A stretch of 64,000 nucleotides of DNA from Sipunculus nudus. Lineage: Eukaryota; Annelida; Sipuncula; Golfingiida; Sipunculidae. This document shows positions 12,744-23,671 of the stretch, in pieces (the first letter of the stretch is position 1; every line of letters starts with the position of its first letter). The notes below the pieces were generated by a model. It was not told the DNA's origin, ran no database searches, and saw only the letters and a list, made by a program, of their open reading frames with translations. The position numbers and the translations under genes were made by a program. The stretch is from contig CM049319.1 in NCBI GenBank assembly GCA_026874595.1, positions 55,164,917-55,228,916 on the forward strand. The letters run 5' to 3'.

Positions 12744-13049
12744 AGTACGCAATTTCATGATGATTAAATGTTCCTGTAATGTAAGCAGATATTGTATTGT
12801 TTCCACAGATATTTATGCCCCCTCCCCCCCCCCCCCAAAAAAAATCAGCAGTGAATGCCTTTTCGACCAGGCTGCGCCGTACCTCTCCTGTGGTTAGTAC
12901 GCAATTTCATGATGATTAAATGTCCCTGTAATGTAAGCAGATATTGTATTGTTTCCACAGATATTTATGCCCCTCCCCCCCCCGAAAAATAAAAAATCAC
13001 CAGTGAATGCCTTTTCGACCAGGCTGCGCCGTACCTCTCCTGTGGTTAG
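12744..13049 (+). repeat. Tandem duplication, two units of about 152 bp
   Basis: AGTACGCAATTTCATGATGA occurs at 12744 and 12896. The units are nearly identical through CCACAGATATTTATGCCC, a C-run, and TTTTCGACCAGGCTGCGCCG to CTCCTGTGGTTAG. They differ mainly in the length of the C-run and the following A-rich stretch, which points to a recent duplication. Confidence 0.93.
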
Positions 13050-13460
13050 CGACAACTCTGAATCCCTGGTATAGAGCACGGCTCCACCTCCAAAATATGA
13101 TAATTATAGGGTCTCCCAGGAGGATACGCTTGTATCTTCGTTCGTATTAGTGTGTGTTGGATCACAAAATAACCCCCTCAATCCTGAAGTGGATCTCATT
13201 ATTTCATTACATTTTGGGAACGGAACAATGAAGAAATCGACTATACTTTTGTGTGGATCCGGTACATGACCGGATTTAGGAACGTCATCAAGGAATATTC
13301 ACAAATGTAAAGTCTATAGCTGTTTGGGTGTAGTTAGCTCATAAAGGGACATGTATTGGACAATCGTTTGGGCATGCGAGGTGGTAATGTTCAAAGTAAC
13401 ACATAGTATTGTCAGATATATTTACTCAAGGAAGACCATCTTCGTGACCTGAATACGCAA
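13050..13460. other. No feature recognised
   Basis: Unique sequence without ORF, RNA or repeat support. Confidence 0.4.
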
Positions 13461-14086
13461 TGGGGCTGCCCCACTTAACCTACTTTGTAGGCGACTCCTG
13501 GCGATCGTCATAGTCTTAGCAGGTCGCCGAAAATCACGGCGACAGGACATCCGCTTCGACAAAGTCAACGACAAGCTACAAACCACTTGACGCCTATCAG
13601 ACGTCAAGCTGCGGCAAGCTGCCGACAACCGTCGACACAATCGTCGCGACAAAGGACAATCCCTACGACAACCTACGACCACACCTACGACAACTTACGA
13701 CAACACTGACGATACCTGAATTCATACTACGTCCATCCGCTACAAGCTATAACGAGACTCGACCATATCCTGTTTGAGTAGCCGCGGGGGGACAAGGATT
13801 GCCCTGTATCAAGTAACGACAACCCACGACAGCCCCTGCGACAACCTACGTCACCTAGCGACAGCCTGCGGCAGCGCCTACGCCAGTTGAAGTCAGGCTA
13901 TGCTCATTGGTATCAAACAGGCTGTCGCCTGAAACTTTTGAACATGTTAAAATCAAGCGGCGACAGGTAAAAGGCCAAGAGTCTTTGGACGACTTCAGGA
14001 AACTAATCCTGACCATACAGGCGACACATTGATGACCCTGTGGTGACAGCCTGGTCGCCTGTAGTCGCCAAAGTGGGACAGTCCCA
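13461..14086. mobile_element. 626-bp non-autonomous element with inverted ends, CGAC-rich
   Basis: The left end reads TGGGGCTGCCCCACTT. The right end read on the minus strand is TGGGACTGTCCCACTT. Further in, both sides carry TAGGCGACtCCTGG / CAGGCGACCAGGCTG-type sequence, so inverted homology extends about 45 bp. The tip is itself palindromic (GGGGC-TG-CCCC). The interior is unusual for the window: repeated CGACAAC and CTACGAC motifs with a higher GC level. A minus-strand 86-residue ORF of mostly Arg and Ser is a by-product of these motifs. I could not find a convincing target-site duplication (flanks ...ATACGCAA and TAACATAG...), so I leave the superfamily open. Confidence 0.65.
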
Positions 14087-14799
14087 TAACATAGCAGTCA
14101 GATGCGAGATTTTTTTTGGTGTAGATGGTCCTTAATATTATTAACAGAAAACATAGCATTGACATATCGACAACTGTAGGTTTGTCAGATAGGTGTAACT
14201 AAAACAACAACCCAGGTTGTCAAATGTTTGCCTAGACATACTTTTGGTTGTCAGTGATCTGTCAACGTCTTCTGTCTTGCTTGTTAAATAGAGTCCATTA
14301 AATTGTATGATTTTGAACTATTACTATTGTTTATAATAATAACTTAATGAATATATTATCACGTCGTTTCTTGGTCTCTCCCTACCCTTTTCTCTCACTC
14401 TATTTGTGTATATATCTATATATATGACACATAGTACATTGACCAAGTATGCGATCAGCTGGTATACATGTACATGTAATTCTAATTGTTCCGGAAAACC
14501 AGAGGGTCAAAACGTACAGTTGTGGAAAGAACACTTGGGAGTACTCAAGTGACGTAACGTCTGACCACAGGAACAGGTAAATGTCTTGATATCCAGTAGT
14601 GTAACATTAAATATAATAAATATTGACCATTATTAGTTATTATAAGTTGAGGTAAGGTTATATATAGGTATGTACTGCAGTTGCTATGGGACCAAAATAA
14701 CCTTCATACTTCATAAACTTCGAGTGGACATTGCTTAGAGACTAGCCAATAGTTTTTGAACAAATCACACCATCGCTTTATGTGAGTGGAAGAATAGAT
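14087..14799. other. No gene recognised
   Basis: AT-rich unique sequence with a short (TA)n patch near 14406-14425. Confidence 0.4.
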
Positions 14800-14809
14800 A
14801 GAAAAATAT

Positions 14810-15240
14810 TTTTACTTCAGGCATTGAGCTCATTTTCAGTAAAATCTATATTAATATTTTTTTCATAGGCAATTATGTGATATGATAATATAATATGATT
14901 TGGAAATCGTTCGCTTGACCTGGTACCCCGGAGTTCAGATCTCCTCGCACACCTCGCAGACTCGGACTCACGACTCTGCTGTTTAGTGATTGTACGAGTG
15001 AAAACCTGACCCAAACAATGCACCGGGGCTTCTAAATACACCAGAGGCGGAGGTATAAATGTGAAGAGGACAATGTAGTCCGTTCAAGCGTGTTAGATAG
15101 CATTTTTCAAGGTAATTTTCATAAAATTTTGTGTTCCTCTGCTAAGCACTTATGACAGAATTAGTAATATTTTTTAGCATGGGCATGTTAAATGTAAAGA
15201 GAAGTTGTTTCCTTGACATGTTACAAATTTTGATTTTAAT
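14810..15240 (+). repeat. Dispersed repeat shared with 27285-27395 and 47830-48035
   Basis: The first part (14820-14930: GAGCTCATTTTCAGTAAAATC ... GGCAATTATG ... TGATATGATAATAT ... GATTTGGAAA) aligns with 27290-27395. The second part (ATGCACCGGGGCTTCTAAATACACCA at about 15017) aligns with 47837 (AATGCACCGGAGCTTCTAAATACACCA), and ACAAATTTTGA near 15225 aligns with 48010. The element is old and its ends are unclear. Confidence 0.6.
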
Positions 15241-15328
15241 TTGACAGCGGAGACAAGTAGTCCCGGCCGTCCCACAGTGACCAAACAAACGAGATTTGCT
15301 TTGAGGAGGAACGACCTCTGGTGGAAGG
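15052..15328 (+). promoter_or_regulatory. Possible promoter, short first exon and 81-bp second exon
   Basis: A TATA-like GGTATAAATG lies at about 15051. A donor-like TTTTTCAAG|GTAATT follows near 15112, then an acceptor-like TTTTAATTTGACAG ending at 15246. After it comes an 81-base GC-richer stretch that ends at GGAAG|GGTGAGC near 15328. The arrangement looks like TATA, exon, intron, exon, donor. However, part of the region belongs to a dispersed repeat, no protein is recognised, and splice-like strings of this kind arise by chance. This is inference only. Confidence 0.22.
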
Positions 15329-15339
15329 GTGAGCTCTAT

Positions 15340-16934
15340 GTTAACTCAAACAGGCAGTCACGATCGGGGCGGTTCTCTCTCGTCAATCCAAAGAGCCATT
15401 ACACAAATCATAGACGAAGGGACTTCACAAAGTAGCAGCCAGTCTGTCCACTATGTCGCAAACAATATTCTGGCTGGACTTGACTTATGTGCAGGGCCGA
15501 CACCAATGGCGCAAATTTACCTTCAAGGGTCGGAGTGGGGTTGGTTGGGATGGGGGGGGGGGGGGGGGTGACTCGCAGGCGTAGGAGGATAATCAAAATT
15601 AGGACAATTTTTTTTTATAAACAAGACACACTCATTGTTGCATGTGTGGGTCGAATATCCCGAGTGGCAAGAGTCGGTTTCACCATCTGCAGTTCATCTA
15701 TTTTTAAATATCATTTTCTCAAAAGTTTATATATTTAAATAATTTCCTGGAAAACTACAGATGGCAATTAAGAATCTCACAAAAAATCCCCAGTTTAGAT
15801 TTCACAATTAATTCTCTTCACATTGATCTGGCAGATAAAACGTGTCCCTGCAGAAGTAGCCATCTTTGTTTTAGCTGGTTTACATGTGTTTACATGTGTT
15901 TACATGACATTCTCTAATCTACAGCTATCAATCGAGGCTGTATTAGTATGTTACCAATGACCTGGAACGCCTTAAGTGGGTCGTAAAATGTAGACTGATT
16001 TCTCATATGTACAAATAACAAAGTTTCATAAATAAGGTGCAAGATAGGTATTTATTTACCTTGTTGAAATAAGGTGCTTCAATCCTGTACTCTACACTAT
16101 AATAATTTCTTGAAATGTAACTAATTAAAGATTTTATCGCAAAAATACAGGTGGACATGAGGGAATGAAACAAACTATAGTAGATAAAACGGGACAGTAT
16201 GAGACGTCATCGGGCTAAACGTTTTACATAACATACCGTAACTTTGAAAGAATCCCTCAAACTATACCACCTTTCATTATATAATCCTTATTTTTTCTAA
16301 AACTATAATCTCCTCTATATCATAATATATTAGTTTTGTTTATAATTTGTGTTAAATATGGTAATATAGGCCTTTTATAAAAAAAACCCTGAACTACCCA
16401 ATTGTCTACCTCCACCTTGGGTATAATATTAACTACAGAAGCCCTGTTGGCCTCTTAAAAAGACCTGGTTCCCCTTGGGATCCAAGTCAACCCAAACCCT
16501 TCGCTGGAACCAGACTCTAAACTACGCAGGGTTTGTCGTCGTCACGACATTCGAACGCTTTATGACATTTGACCTGAGACAGTGTAACTTACTTACCAAT
16601 AAACGAAAAATGCACTCTATGGCTTCTTTCAAGAACATGTCTTCTAGCGATTCTGATCATGTAAACATTGCTATTTCAATGTGACCTGAATTTGTACATA
16701 TTATACAATTTGTACAATTTGTACTAGATTATAATCTAATCTAAGCAGTAATTATAAACTTTATATAAAGTAACTGGTTTATATAAACTCCATTCTAGAT
16801 CCCCAATGATAAACATGAATATACTAATCACTCCCTATCAATAGCTATGACCAGCAATGACCTGGTTATAGCTAAACCGGTTTACATATGTAATACTTCA
16901 TAGTAAGCTCAGAAATCTAACAAACGTCTGGTTA
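15340..16934. other. No supported gene; G-run and simple repeats
   Basis: Contains a long G-run near 15552-15569 and a triple TTTACATGTG motif near 15878-15905. The 69-codon plus ORF near 16475 has no recognisable domain, splice sites or conserved motif, and I do not call it. Confidence 0.45.
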
Positions 16935-18052
16935 TTAGGGCCCCGCTTGACAAGCGGTGCCCTATAGTGATCACCGTGTCAGTCCGTCATTCCGTCCATC
17001 CGTCCTTCCGTTCTTCCGTCAGTGACACTTTCTTTCGCACGCGATAACTAAACAACAACATACTGCAGCTTTCACAAATTCACAGGGATGAATGGTACCT
17101 ATGAGGGCTCCAGACCTACTGATTTACAGACATGTCGAAATTCAATATAGCCACCACAGCCCAATCGCTGATTTTCTTTCGCACGCAATAACTCAACAAC
17201 AACATACTGCAGCTTTCCAAAATTCACAGAGATGATTGGTACCTATAATGGCTCCAGACCTATCGAATAACAGACTTGTCGGAAATCTAATATGGCCGCC
17301 ACAGCCATATCGCTGATTTTCTTTTGTGCGCAATAACTCAATAACAACCTAATGCAGCTTTCCCCAATTTGCAGAAATGATTGGTACCTATGAGGTCTCC
17401 AGACCTATCGAATTACAGCCCTGTTGGAATTCAAATATGGCCGCCACAGCCCGATTGCTGATTTTCCTTCGTGCGCGATAACTTAACAAAAACCTACTGC
17501 AGCTTTCCCCAATTGCAGGGATGATTGGTACCTATAAGGGCTCCAAACCTATTGAACTACAGACCTGTCGGAATTCCAATATGGCCGCCACAGCCCAATC
17601 GCTGATTTTCTTTCGTGTTCGATAACTCAACAAAAACCTACTGCAGCTTTCCCAAATTCACAGGGATGATTGGTACCTGTAAGGGCTCCAGACCTTTTGA
17701 ATTACAGACCTGTTGGAATTTCAATATGGCCACCACTGCCCAATTGCTGATTCGTGCGTGATAACTAAACAACAACATACTTCAGCTTTGCCAAATTTAC
17801 TGGGATCATAGGTCCCTATGAGGGTCCAGACCTATTGAATTACAGACTTGCTCAAAATCAAATATGGCTAACAGACTACATTCGGTGATTTTCCATTACA
17901 CACATTATTTCAGACATATCTTCTTTAATCCAGTATGATTTTTTCCCTCATGCATATTGATAAAAACCTGTTTCTGTTTGTGATGTTTTTCAAATTTAAC
18001 TTACTTTTTTACCCATATATAAACTAGTCCAGCACTGAGGACCATTGTCCGA
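16935..18052 (-). mobile_element. Pearl-like (Helitron-type) element, family P1, left copy
   Basis: Read on the minus strand: a 5' part beginning about TCGGACAATGGTCCTCAGTG, then at least five tandem core units, an ACGG-type microsatellite (plus strand GTCCGTCATTCCGTCCATCC at 16981), and a 3' end GGGCACCGCTTGTCAAGCGG + GGCCCTAA. The end can fold (CCGCTTGTCAAGCGG), finishes in CTAA (CTRR) and is followed by T. The core period is seen from GCTGATTTTC-like marks at 17167, 17312, 17457, 17601 and 17745 (144-145 bp). Each unit carries a CTGCAGCTTTCCCAAATTC motif and GGCCGCCACAGCC. It pairs with the inverted copy at 24009-25220. Known background: pearl elements of bivalves have this same four-part plan and are regarded as Helitron derivatives. 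It encodes nothing. Confidence 0.85.
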
Positions 18053-19479
18053 CTACATCTAAGTTCTAATTATTAATATATTTCATTTCCAATTGTTAAA
18101 TATTATTCTCTTAGTATCTTGGGGGGGGGGGGGGTCATTACAATGACCACCCCACCCCCTTGCTTATAGGTGGGGATAAATATCCCCCCCCCCCCTCTAT
18201 TGACTCCACCTTGACGACCCTGTCTTGACAAATGGTATAACTCTACTCTTGGGCACCCGACATCGACCTTCAATTTCTTTCGGCAGTGTTCTGACTCGAG
18301 TGTTTACAAATGGAGAGTTCTCACTCGAAACCCTGGCCTGCCTAACAAATTCATACATTTAGTTAATAAATATGAATCTACAAGCGATATTCTAACCTAA
18401 TTTCTAACCTAAGATCTCGTCACATCACATTAAAGACCCCCCCCCCCCCCCGATTATCTCATCAGCTTATAACTTGATCCAGGCTTATCGAAAAGTTGGA
18501 AGCAACGCAAGCGCACAATGCAAGTAATGGCTACAATGCAGTTGCAAATAAAGATGCCGGCCGTGTGTTTATTTATATAAACAAGTTCCTGATTAGCATA
18601 TTTTTCCTGGTTTAGCGAATGAAAAAGGGTAGAGATGGTTTATATAGTTGATTGAAAACTGTTGAAGCCAATATTTGTACTAAGAGGGATCCAATCTCCT
18701 GTGTTGACACTGACATGACATCAATGTCCTCAGACTGTCTCATATCAATAGCGCATACTACAGGGTTTTAATCAATGCTTATTTGTTCGACGAGTTATCA
18801 CTTTTATCTATTACCGTTTACATTCTACACGACAGGATAAAGAGGTGGCAATTTAAGACTGATCACGTCACCGTCACTGAGCAGGTGCCATTATCACGGA
18901 TAAGGTTTGAGCGACAATCAAGAGCACGCACTTTGCAATTTTTTGTAAGTCTTCTAGACCAAATGTAATATGACAGGGCCGGGCTGTAGGGTGTCACCCT
19001 CAAACTAATGGCAGGGCCATTAACATGTGGCTTCTCTTTTTTTGATAATATAGGTTTTTAGCTTTTTAATCATGCAAAGATGATGTTTTTTTATTTTTCT
19101 GCATAGAGAAAATTATGACATCATATGCTGTAAGAAGTGTGCCTTTTCCAGTTTGCCCCGGGAGGTGCTGCCATCTTCAGGTTTGAGGAGAACTAGGCTC
19201 TTATATAGTTCCCAAATAAGACACACGAGGCACCATTTTAGGAGCATTTTTAATAGTTAAAAGTCAGTCTCTCATGCCCATATGCTGGAAACTGGCCAGG
19301 TATGTATGAAACACAGCTTTATTTATAATGATAATATGGTAGTAGAAATGATGCGTCTGTCTGACCATAACAGTTTTCTAGGCGCAGCACACCAACAATG
19401 TTTGTTGTAGTAGCTGCCATCTGGCGGGATAAAGTAATACTAGGCGAATTTCAGATTACATGGTCCTGCAGTAGGTATT
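18053..19479. other. No gene; C and G homopolymer runs
   Basis: G-run near 18121-18134, C-runs near 18187-18197 and 18437-18452. The 61-codon plus ORF near 18783 has no supporting motif. Nothing else recognised. Confidence 0.45.
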
Positions 19480-19905
19480 ATCATACGATCGTCCTAGACA
19501 GGATGTATATTGGTCTAAACATTGTCCGTCCGTCCGTCTGTCCTACCGATAACATACCAGAGCCTTGATTGATTCCCATGAAACTCGCCATTACTCCTTA
19601 CCAGTAGATTACATCACCGAAGTTCGTTTCTAGGCGGACAATTTCAAAGCATACTTAATGAGGTCAGAGGTTACCAGGCAACGCGATAACTTATTAGGAA
19701 TGTGATGGCCTCGGGTGCAAAGCAACATCAATGTTAACCAATTATAATATCATGCCTAGGTTCGATTCTCGACAAATCCCATGCATATTTAATCAGGTCA
19801 GAGGTCAAACGAATTTGGTGGCGCCCTGATGACTTATAATTCTCGGCAAAATCGCATATTTAATGAGGTCGGAGATCATAAGACTTACACCGGGGGTTAT
19901 ATGCA
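19480..19905 (-). mobile_element. Pearl-like element, family P2, left copy (decayed)
   Basis: Read on the minus strand it holds GAGGTCAGAGG-type core motifs (plus-strand AATGAGGTCAGAGGTTACC at about 19659, AATCAGGTCAGAGGTCAAAC at 19791, AATGAGGTCGGAGATC at 19862) followed by GTTATCGGTAGGACAGACGG and further ACGG repeats (plus 19528-19550). This order matches the copy at 25255-25745 (core, GTTATCrCrGCGACA, ACGG tract, right flank). It is more diverged than family P1 and its outer ends are uncertain. Confidence 0.6.
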
Positions 19906-20252
19906 CCCATGTCGTGTTCTTGGTTATAATGTGGTTTAAGTAAACCTGACAGGGAGCCGCTCTCCATTGTATTTCTAGCGCTTTAAATTAACTGATCATT
20001 TGACATCATATCATGTACAATTAATCTGAACATATTTCATCGTACGAGATTTGCAACCACTAATGTTATAATTGTGTATATTTCAAGAATTATTAGATAA
20101 ATAAGTGGCAAAGGCCCATTAAAACAATACTGGTCTAATAAACCACTAATTTAATAATTATTTCAACTAGCAATTATCCGTACTACGCACGGTATGGGGA
20201 GAACACGACGATCCGTACGGTAGTATCGGAAATCCACAGGGAATCCGGAAAA

Positions 20253-20585
20253 TCACACAAATCGCGTTTCGCTATTTATACATTGATCCATTATATGTAT
20301 GGTGTTGTAGATACAAATCTTTCGAAACAGCGTTCGATCATGTCTCGGACACAGCATACAGTCGCACACGGTTGCCTTAAGCCAGTGCCTAACATGTGGT
20401 CGGGTTTTTTGACAAATATAGTCACCTACACATGTACCATGTGACATGAGAAACTGATCAACAATATCACATATACAAAAGAAACCGTCCAAGGAAAAAA
20501 CTTGAGAAGAAAATGCAAGAAAACCAGTTTTATTTGCGAAAATAGTAACTATGATGGTCATGACGTATACGCAATAAGCATACAT
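20253..20585 (-). CDS. Uncharacterised 110-codon ORF, probably not a gene
   Basis: An ATG-started minus-strand ORF. The first 30 residues are hydrophobic enough to resemble a signal or membrane segment. The rest is cysteine-rich, with CICD, CVGDYIC and VCDCMLC spaced along residues 37-80. No family is recognised and no promoter, splice site or poly(A) signal was found beside it. The adjoining stretch 20160-20280 (GGAAAATCACACAAATCGCG, CGCTATTTATACATTG) resembles 23750-23800 (GGAAAATTACATAAAAAGCC, GCTATTAATATATAGATAC), so the ORF's 3' end overlaps a dispersed repeat. Most likely a chance ORF. Confidence 0.18.
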   Translation of the reverse strand: MYAYCVYVMTIIVTIFANKTGFLAFSSQVFSLDGFFCICDIVDQFLMSHGTCVGDYICQKTRPHVRHWLKATVCDCMLCPRHDRTLFRKICIYNTIHIMDQCINSETRFV

Positions 20586-20889
20586 ACTGAATGAAAAAAT
20601 AAAAAGTCTTTAAAAACAAAGAGTATTACATAACCATTATTGAAAATGAGATAGCACATGCATGTAAAAGAATCAAATTCCAGTACAAACGTATTAAATT
20701 TAAATGTTTGCATGAATACATTTTTAATTTTTGGTAATGAGAAAAAAATCTCTATTTTTAAAAGATTTTAAGTCAATATTATGTGTTTACAATTTTTTTT
20801 GTGCCACTCAAATCGTGTAAACATCACACTGTACCAACCATGACGTGAATTTGGTTAACAGTTTCTTAACCTCTGTTACATAGCAGGCC

Positions 20890-20898
20890 TGTATGTGT
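20890..20898. repeat. 9-bp target-site duplication, left
   Basis: TGTATGTGT directly before the GGGTCTTTC tip. The same nine bases follow the GAAAGACCC tip at 23231-23239. Confidence 0.88.
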
Positions 20899-21088
20899 GG
20901 GTCTTTCTAAACACCGAAAAGTACCGAAAAGTACGGAAAAGTTACCGAAAAGTTACCGAAAAGTACCGAAAAGTAACCGAAAAGTACAGAAAAGTTACCG
21001 AAAAGTACAGAAAAGTTACCGAAAAGTTACTGAAAATAACTGAAAAGACTTTAAAAGCACCTTTTAATTAATGTTAACACTAAAAAAC
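20899..21088. repeat. Left terminal inverted repeat with ACCGAAAAGT minisatellite
   Basis: About a dozen imperfect units, alternating AGTACCGAAA and AGTTACCGAAA spacing, ending with TTAATGTTAACACTA. Units near the outer end are purest. Inner ones drift to ACTGAAAATA. Confidence 0.93.
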
Positions 21089-23096
21089 AAGGGACCCATG
21101 GGTCACGGCGCTTAGCTGTTATATATGATAAAAAAATATGATTTAGAAATGAGGCACATGTTTGTTTTGTGTGGAAATAAATATAAGCTGTATTATGAGT
21201 TGTGGGTGTTTAGCTTATGTATGATTTTGATAGTATCTTTGGAGACGGGGAAGAGGAGTGATTTCATTTACTTTATTAACAAATGGAGTGCTATTGTCAC
21301 ACAGATTTTGACTTGGCCATATAACTTATAAGCAGGACATATAATATAAGAGTTTAACTATTTATTAAAAATAATTACAAATTGTCCCAAATATAATTTT
21401 TATTAAAAATAATAAGAGAATCTTATGACTTTTTAAAATAAAATACAACTGAAATGATTTTTAAAATAATATCAAAGAATTTATTCATGAATGCATTCAT
21501 GAATACATTTTGAAAGTATTTGCACTGGTATTCATATGCTTTCATTTTTACCTGAATTTCCATTCTTATGCAAGAAATTTTATTATGGAGTACATATTCA
21601 TATTTGTATTCAAATACATTCGCAAAGTATTCGCACCATGTCTGGTATTTATTCATTTTTCACCCAACAATGATGTTGAGAATCCAGAATATACAAAATT
21701 CACACATTTAAATAATGATCATAAGTACCTGGTTTTATGACTTTTATTCATATTAAAAAAAAATTTGATGTAATGTATTCATTTTTTATTAATTTCACAT
21801 CAATGTACACACTACACAGCATGAATCTAGATTAATATTATCAACTGCATCTTTGTCTATCAATAATTTTCTTCATATGATCCCTAATGATTAGTAATGA
21901 ATAATATGATTTATTTTTTTATCATTAAAATTGAACTGAAAAATACCATAGGTGACTGCATGGTGTTATTTGGAATATGTGACATTCTATCAACCATACA
22001 AGCTTCTTATATCATCAGTGACTGCAAGTTAATTTCCTGTTATTATCAACTAACAAATTCCTTTTCCATTTTTCTTTAATTTGTTATTAAAAACCAAAAA
22101 AAATTAATTAATTTATTGTTTATTGTTATGTTGTTAGTTAAAACTACTAGATGAGTTGGGCTGGACACCTGGATCAACTGTGGCTGGCCATAAGCTGCCT
22201 GGCTGCCCCAGTGTATGCCTCACGTCAAGCGTGCATAATCTGCATTTTCATCCTAAGTGTTTACCCACTGACTTGAAATTAAATGTTCTTGCTTTAGGTG
22301 TTTGGTCATTTAAGAATTATATTATTTACCAAATGTACTTAATTCAGAACCTTTCAATGGTCTAAATTGGCACTTTATGAAAAAAAAATATAGACATATT
22401 TTGTTTGAAATGCATTCTGATTTCACAATACATTAAACATTCAAAGGTGTGCTGCTCTTGGTTTTATTTATTTTAAAGTCATCAAGCTACCTCTGTCATA
22501 AGGCTGTACCAGTATATACTGTTAAATACTGCCAAGAGAATAAATAACTGTTCAATATTTCAAATGATGTTCCCATTCAAATCAGCTTGAAAATTGAATT
22601 AGGCATCTAAACTGTTTAATAGGCAGATATTCCAAAATTAAAATGATTATTTACAATAAAGTAATTCAGTAACTTTTAAGTGACTCTTCGGTTATCTTTT
22701 TTTTAAATTTTTAATACTTTAATATATGATAACATTTTGTCATTTTATAGTACAATTTTATCAGTTATTTTTCATAATTCTATAAAAAGAGCACACAATT
22801 TAGTAATTTTACTGACAGTCTAAAACAATTTTGGTAATTTTTGGGGTTTACATTATTTAAAAATTGCTTTTATAGTTGTTTCAGTTACTTTTCAGTACTG
22901 TTCAGTAACTTTTCGAGACTTTTCAGTACCTTTTCAGTACTTCTTGGTAACTTTTCAGTACTTTTTGGTATTTTTAGTACTTATTTGATAACATTTTGTC
23001 ACTTTATGGTGCTTTTCAGTCACTTTTCATCATCCTATAAAAGAGAAAAACACAATCTGCTAACTTTACTGACAGTCTGAACCTAATTTTTGGTTA

Positions 23097-23230
23097 TTTG
23101 TAGTGTTAACATTAATTGAAAGGTGCTTTTAAAGTCTTTTCCATTACTTTTCGGTACTTTTCGGTACTTTACGGTACTTTTCGGTAACTTTTCGGTACTT
23201 TTCGGTACTTTTCGGTGTTTAGAAAGACCC
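23097..23230. repeat. Right terminal inverted repeat with ACTTTTCGGT minisatellite
   Basis: Inverted counterpart of the left TIR. The outermost 35 or so bases are identical apart from unit-level differences. Frames through it read as Phe/Ser/Leu-rich strings, which explains the apparent ORFs at 22841 and 23123. Confidence 0.93.
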
Positions 23231-23634
23231 TGTATGTGTTGGTGGATATTTATCCGGACCTCAGTCGCAGGCAAGGCCCTGGACTTTGTGCGACCGACTG
23301 TACATCCATGTACTATCACGGATTCCTGGGACCCGGTAGATGTGCGCTCAAGCATATCAACAGGTCATGTGAGCGGGGTCGCAGGAGGGAGCCGTCTTCG
23401 TGCGACTCCCTGGTAGCAGGAAGGCTGCAAACAATTCTTTCACAGACCCCTCTATTGAGAAGGGACCGCGATGGGAATTATCTCGGGCAGGTGAACGCTG
23501 ATGTACAAAATCCCCAGATAGGTCCCCCGCAGAAAATCCTTGTCCCGCCATCAGACACTCTATGGTCATTGAGTTACCTGGCCCGAAGACACAAAGAAAA
23601 AGAGGCGCCCGTGGGGGAGCAAATATTAAAATGA
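23231..23634 (+). CDS. Candidate terminal exon of an unknown gene, split by the 2332-bp insertion
   Basis: Open in one frame from the insertion point to a TGA at 23632, with GC-rich third positions that stand out from the AT-rich surroundings. An AATAAA lies at 23666-23671, about 32 bp past the stop. Removing the element and one TSD joins this frame to 20884-20889, directly behind an acceptor-like tract (TTTCTTAACCTCTGTTACATAG ends at 20883). The exon would thus have begun only a few bases before the insertion. Key residues: LCATDC, then GFLGPGRCALKHINRSC, then EPSSCD, i.e. five or six spaced cysteines in the N-terminal half. The C-terminal half is Pro/Gln-rich and basic (ARRHKEKE). I do not recognise the family. 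Upstream exons were not found in the window. It may be a disabled gene, an exon still spliced through the element, or a chance ORF; the poly(A) signal and composition favour a real exon. Confidence 0.4.
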
Positions 23635-23665
23635 TTAGTTATGCACGTAATGCGCAAATATTGCA

Positions 23666-23671
23666 AATAAA
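23666..23671 (+). terminator. Polyadenylation signal AATAAA
   Basis: Canonical hexamer about 32 bp downstream of the TGA that ends the ORF at 23634. The hexamer is frequent in AT-rich DNA. Its position behind this ORF is what makes it notable. Confidence 0.4.

Larger units (their letters stand above)
20899..23230. mobile_element. 2332-bp long-TIR element with 9-bp TSD (Mutator/foldback-like)
   Basis: Outer ends are GGGTCTTTCTAAACACCG and its reverse complement, followed on each side by arrays of ACCGAAAAGT / ACTTTTCGGT units (10-12 bp). These lead into AAGACTTTAAAAGCACCTTT and TTAATGTTAACACTA on both sides. The left TIR is about 188 bp and the right about 134 bp; the difference is in minisatellite copy number. 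TSDs of exactly 9 bp and long TIRs are typical of Mutator-like elements; TIRs built of short tandem repeats are typical of foldback elements. On the right an older inner copy of the TIR region lies at about 22690-23080 (TGACAGTCTAAAACAATTTT-type sequence at 22815 against TGACAGTCTGAACCTAATTT at 23068), so the terminal region has been duplicated in tandem. The interior is AT-rich with only short ORFs and no transposase motif that I recognise, so it is non-autonomous. Confidence 0.88.

Noticed and set aside
13422-13682. 86-codon Arg/Ser-rich minus ORF
   Set aside because: Produced by CGAC/GTCG motifs in the inverted-repeat element.
22841-23416. ORFs rich in Phe, Ser and Leu at the right end of the 2332-bp element
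   Set aside because: They read the ACTTTTCGGT minisatellite of the TIR. Only the part beyond 23231 has independent coding character.
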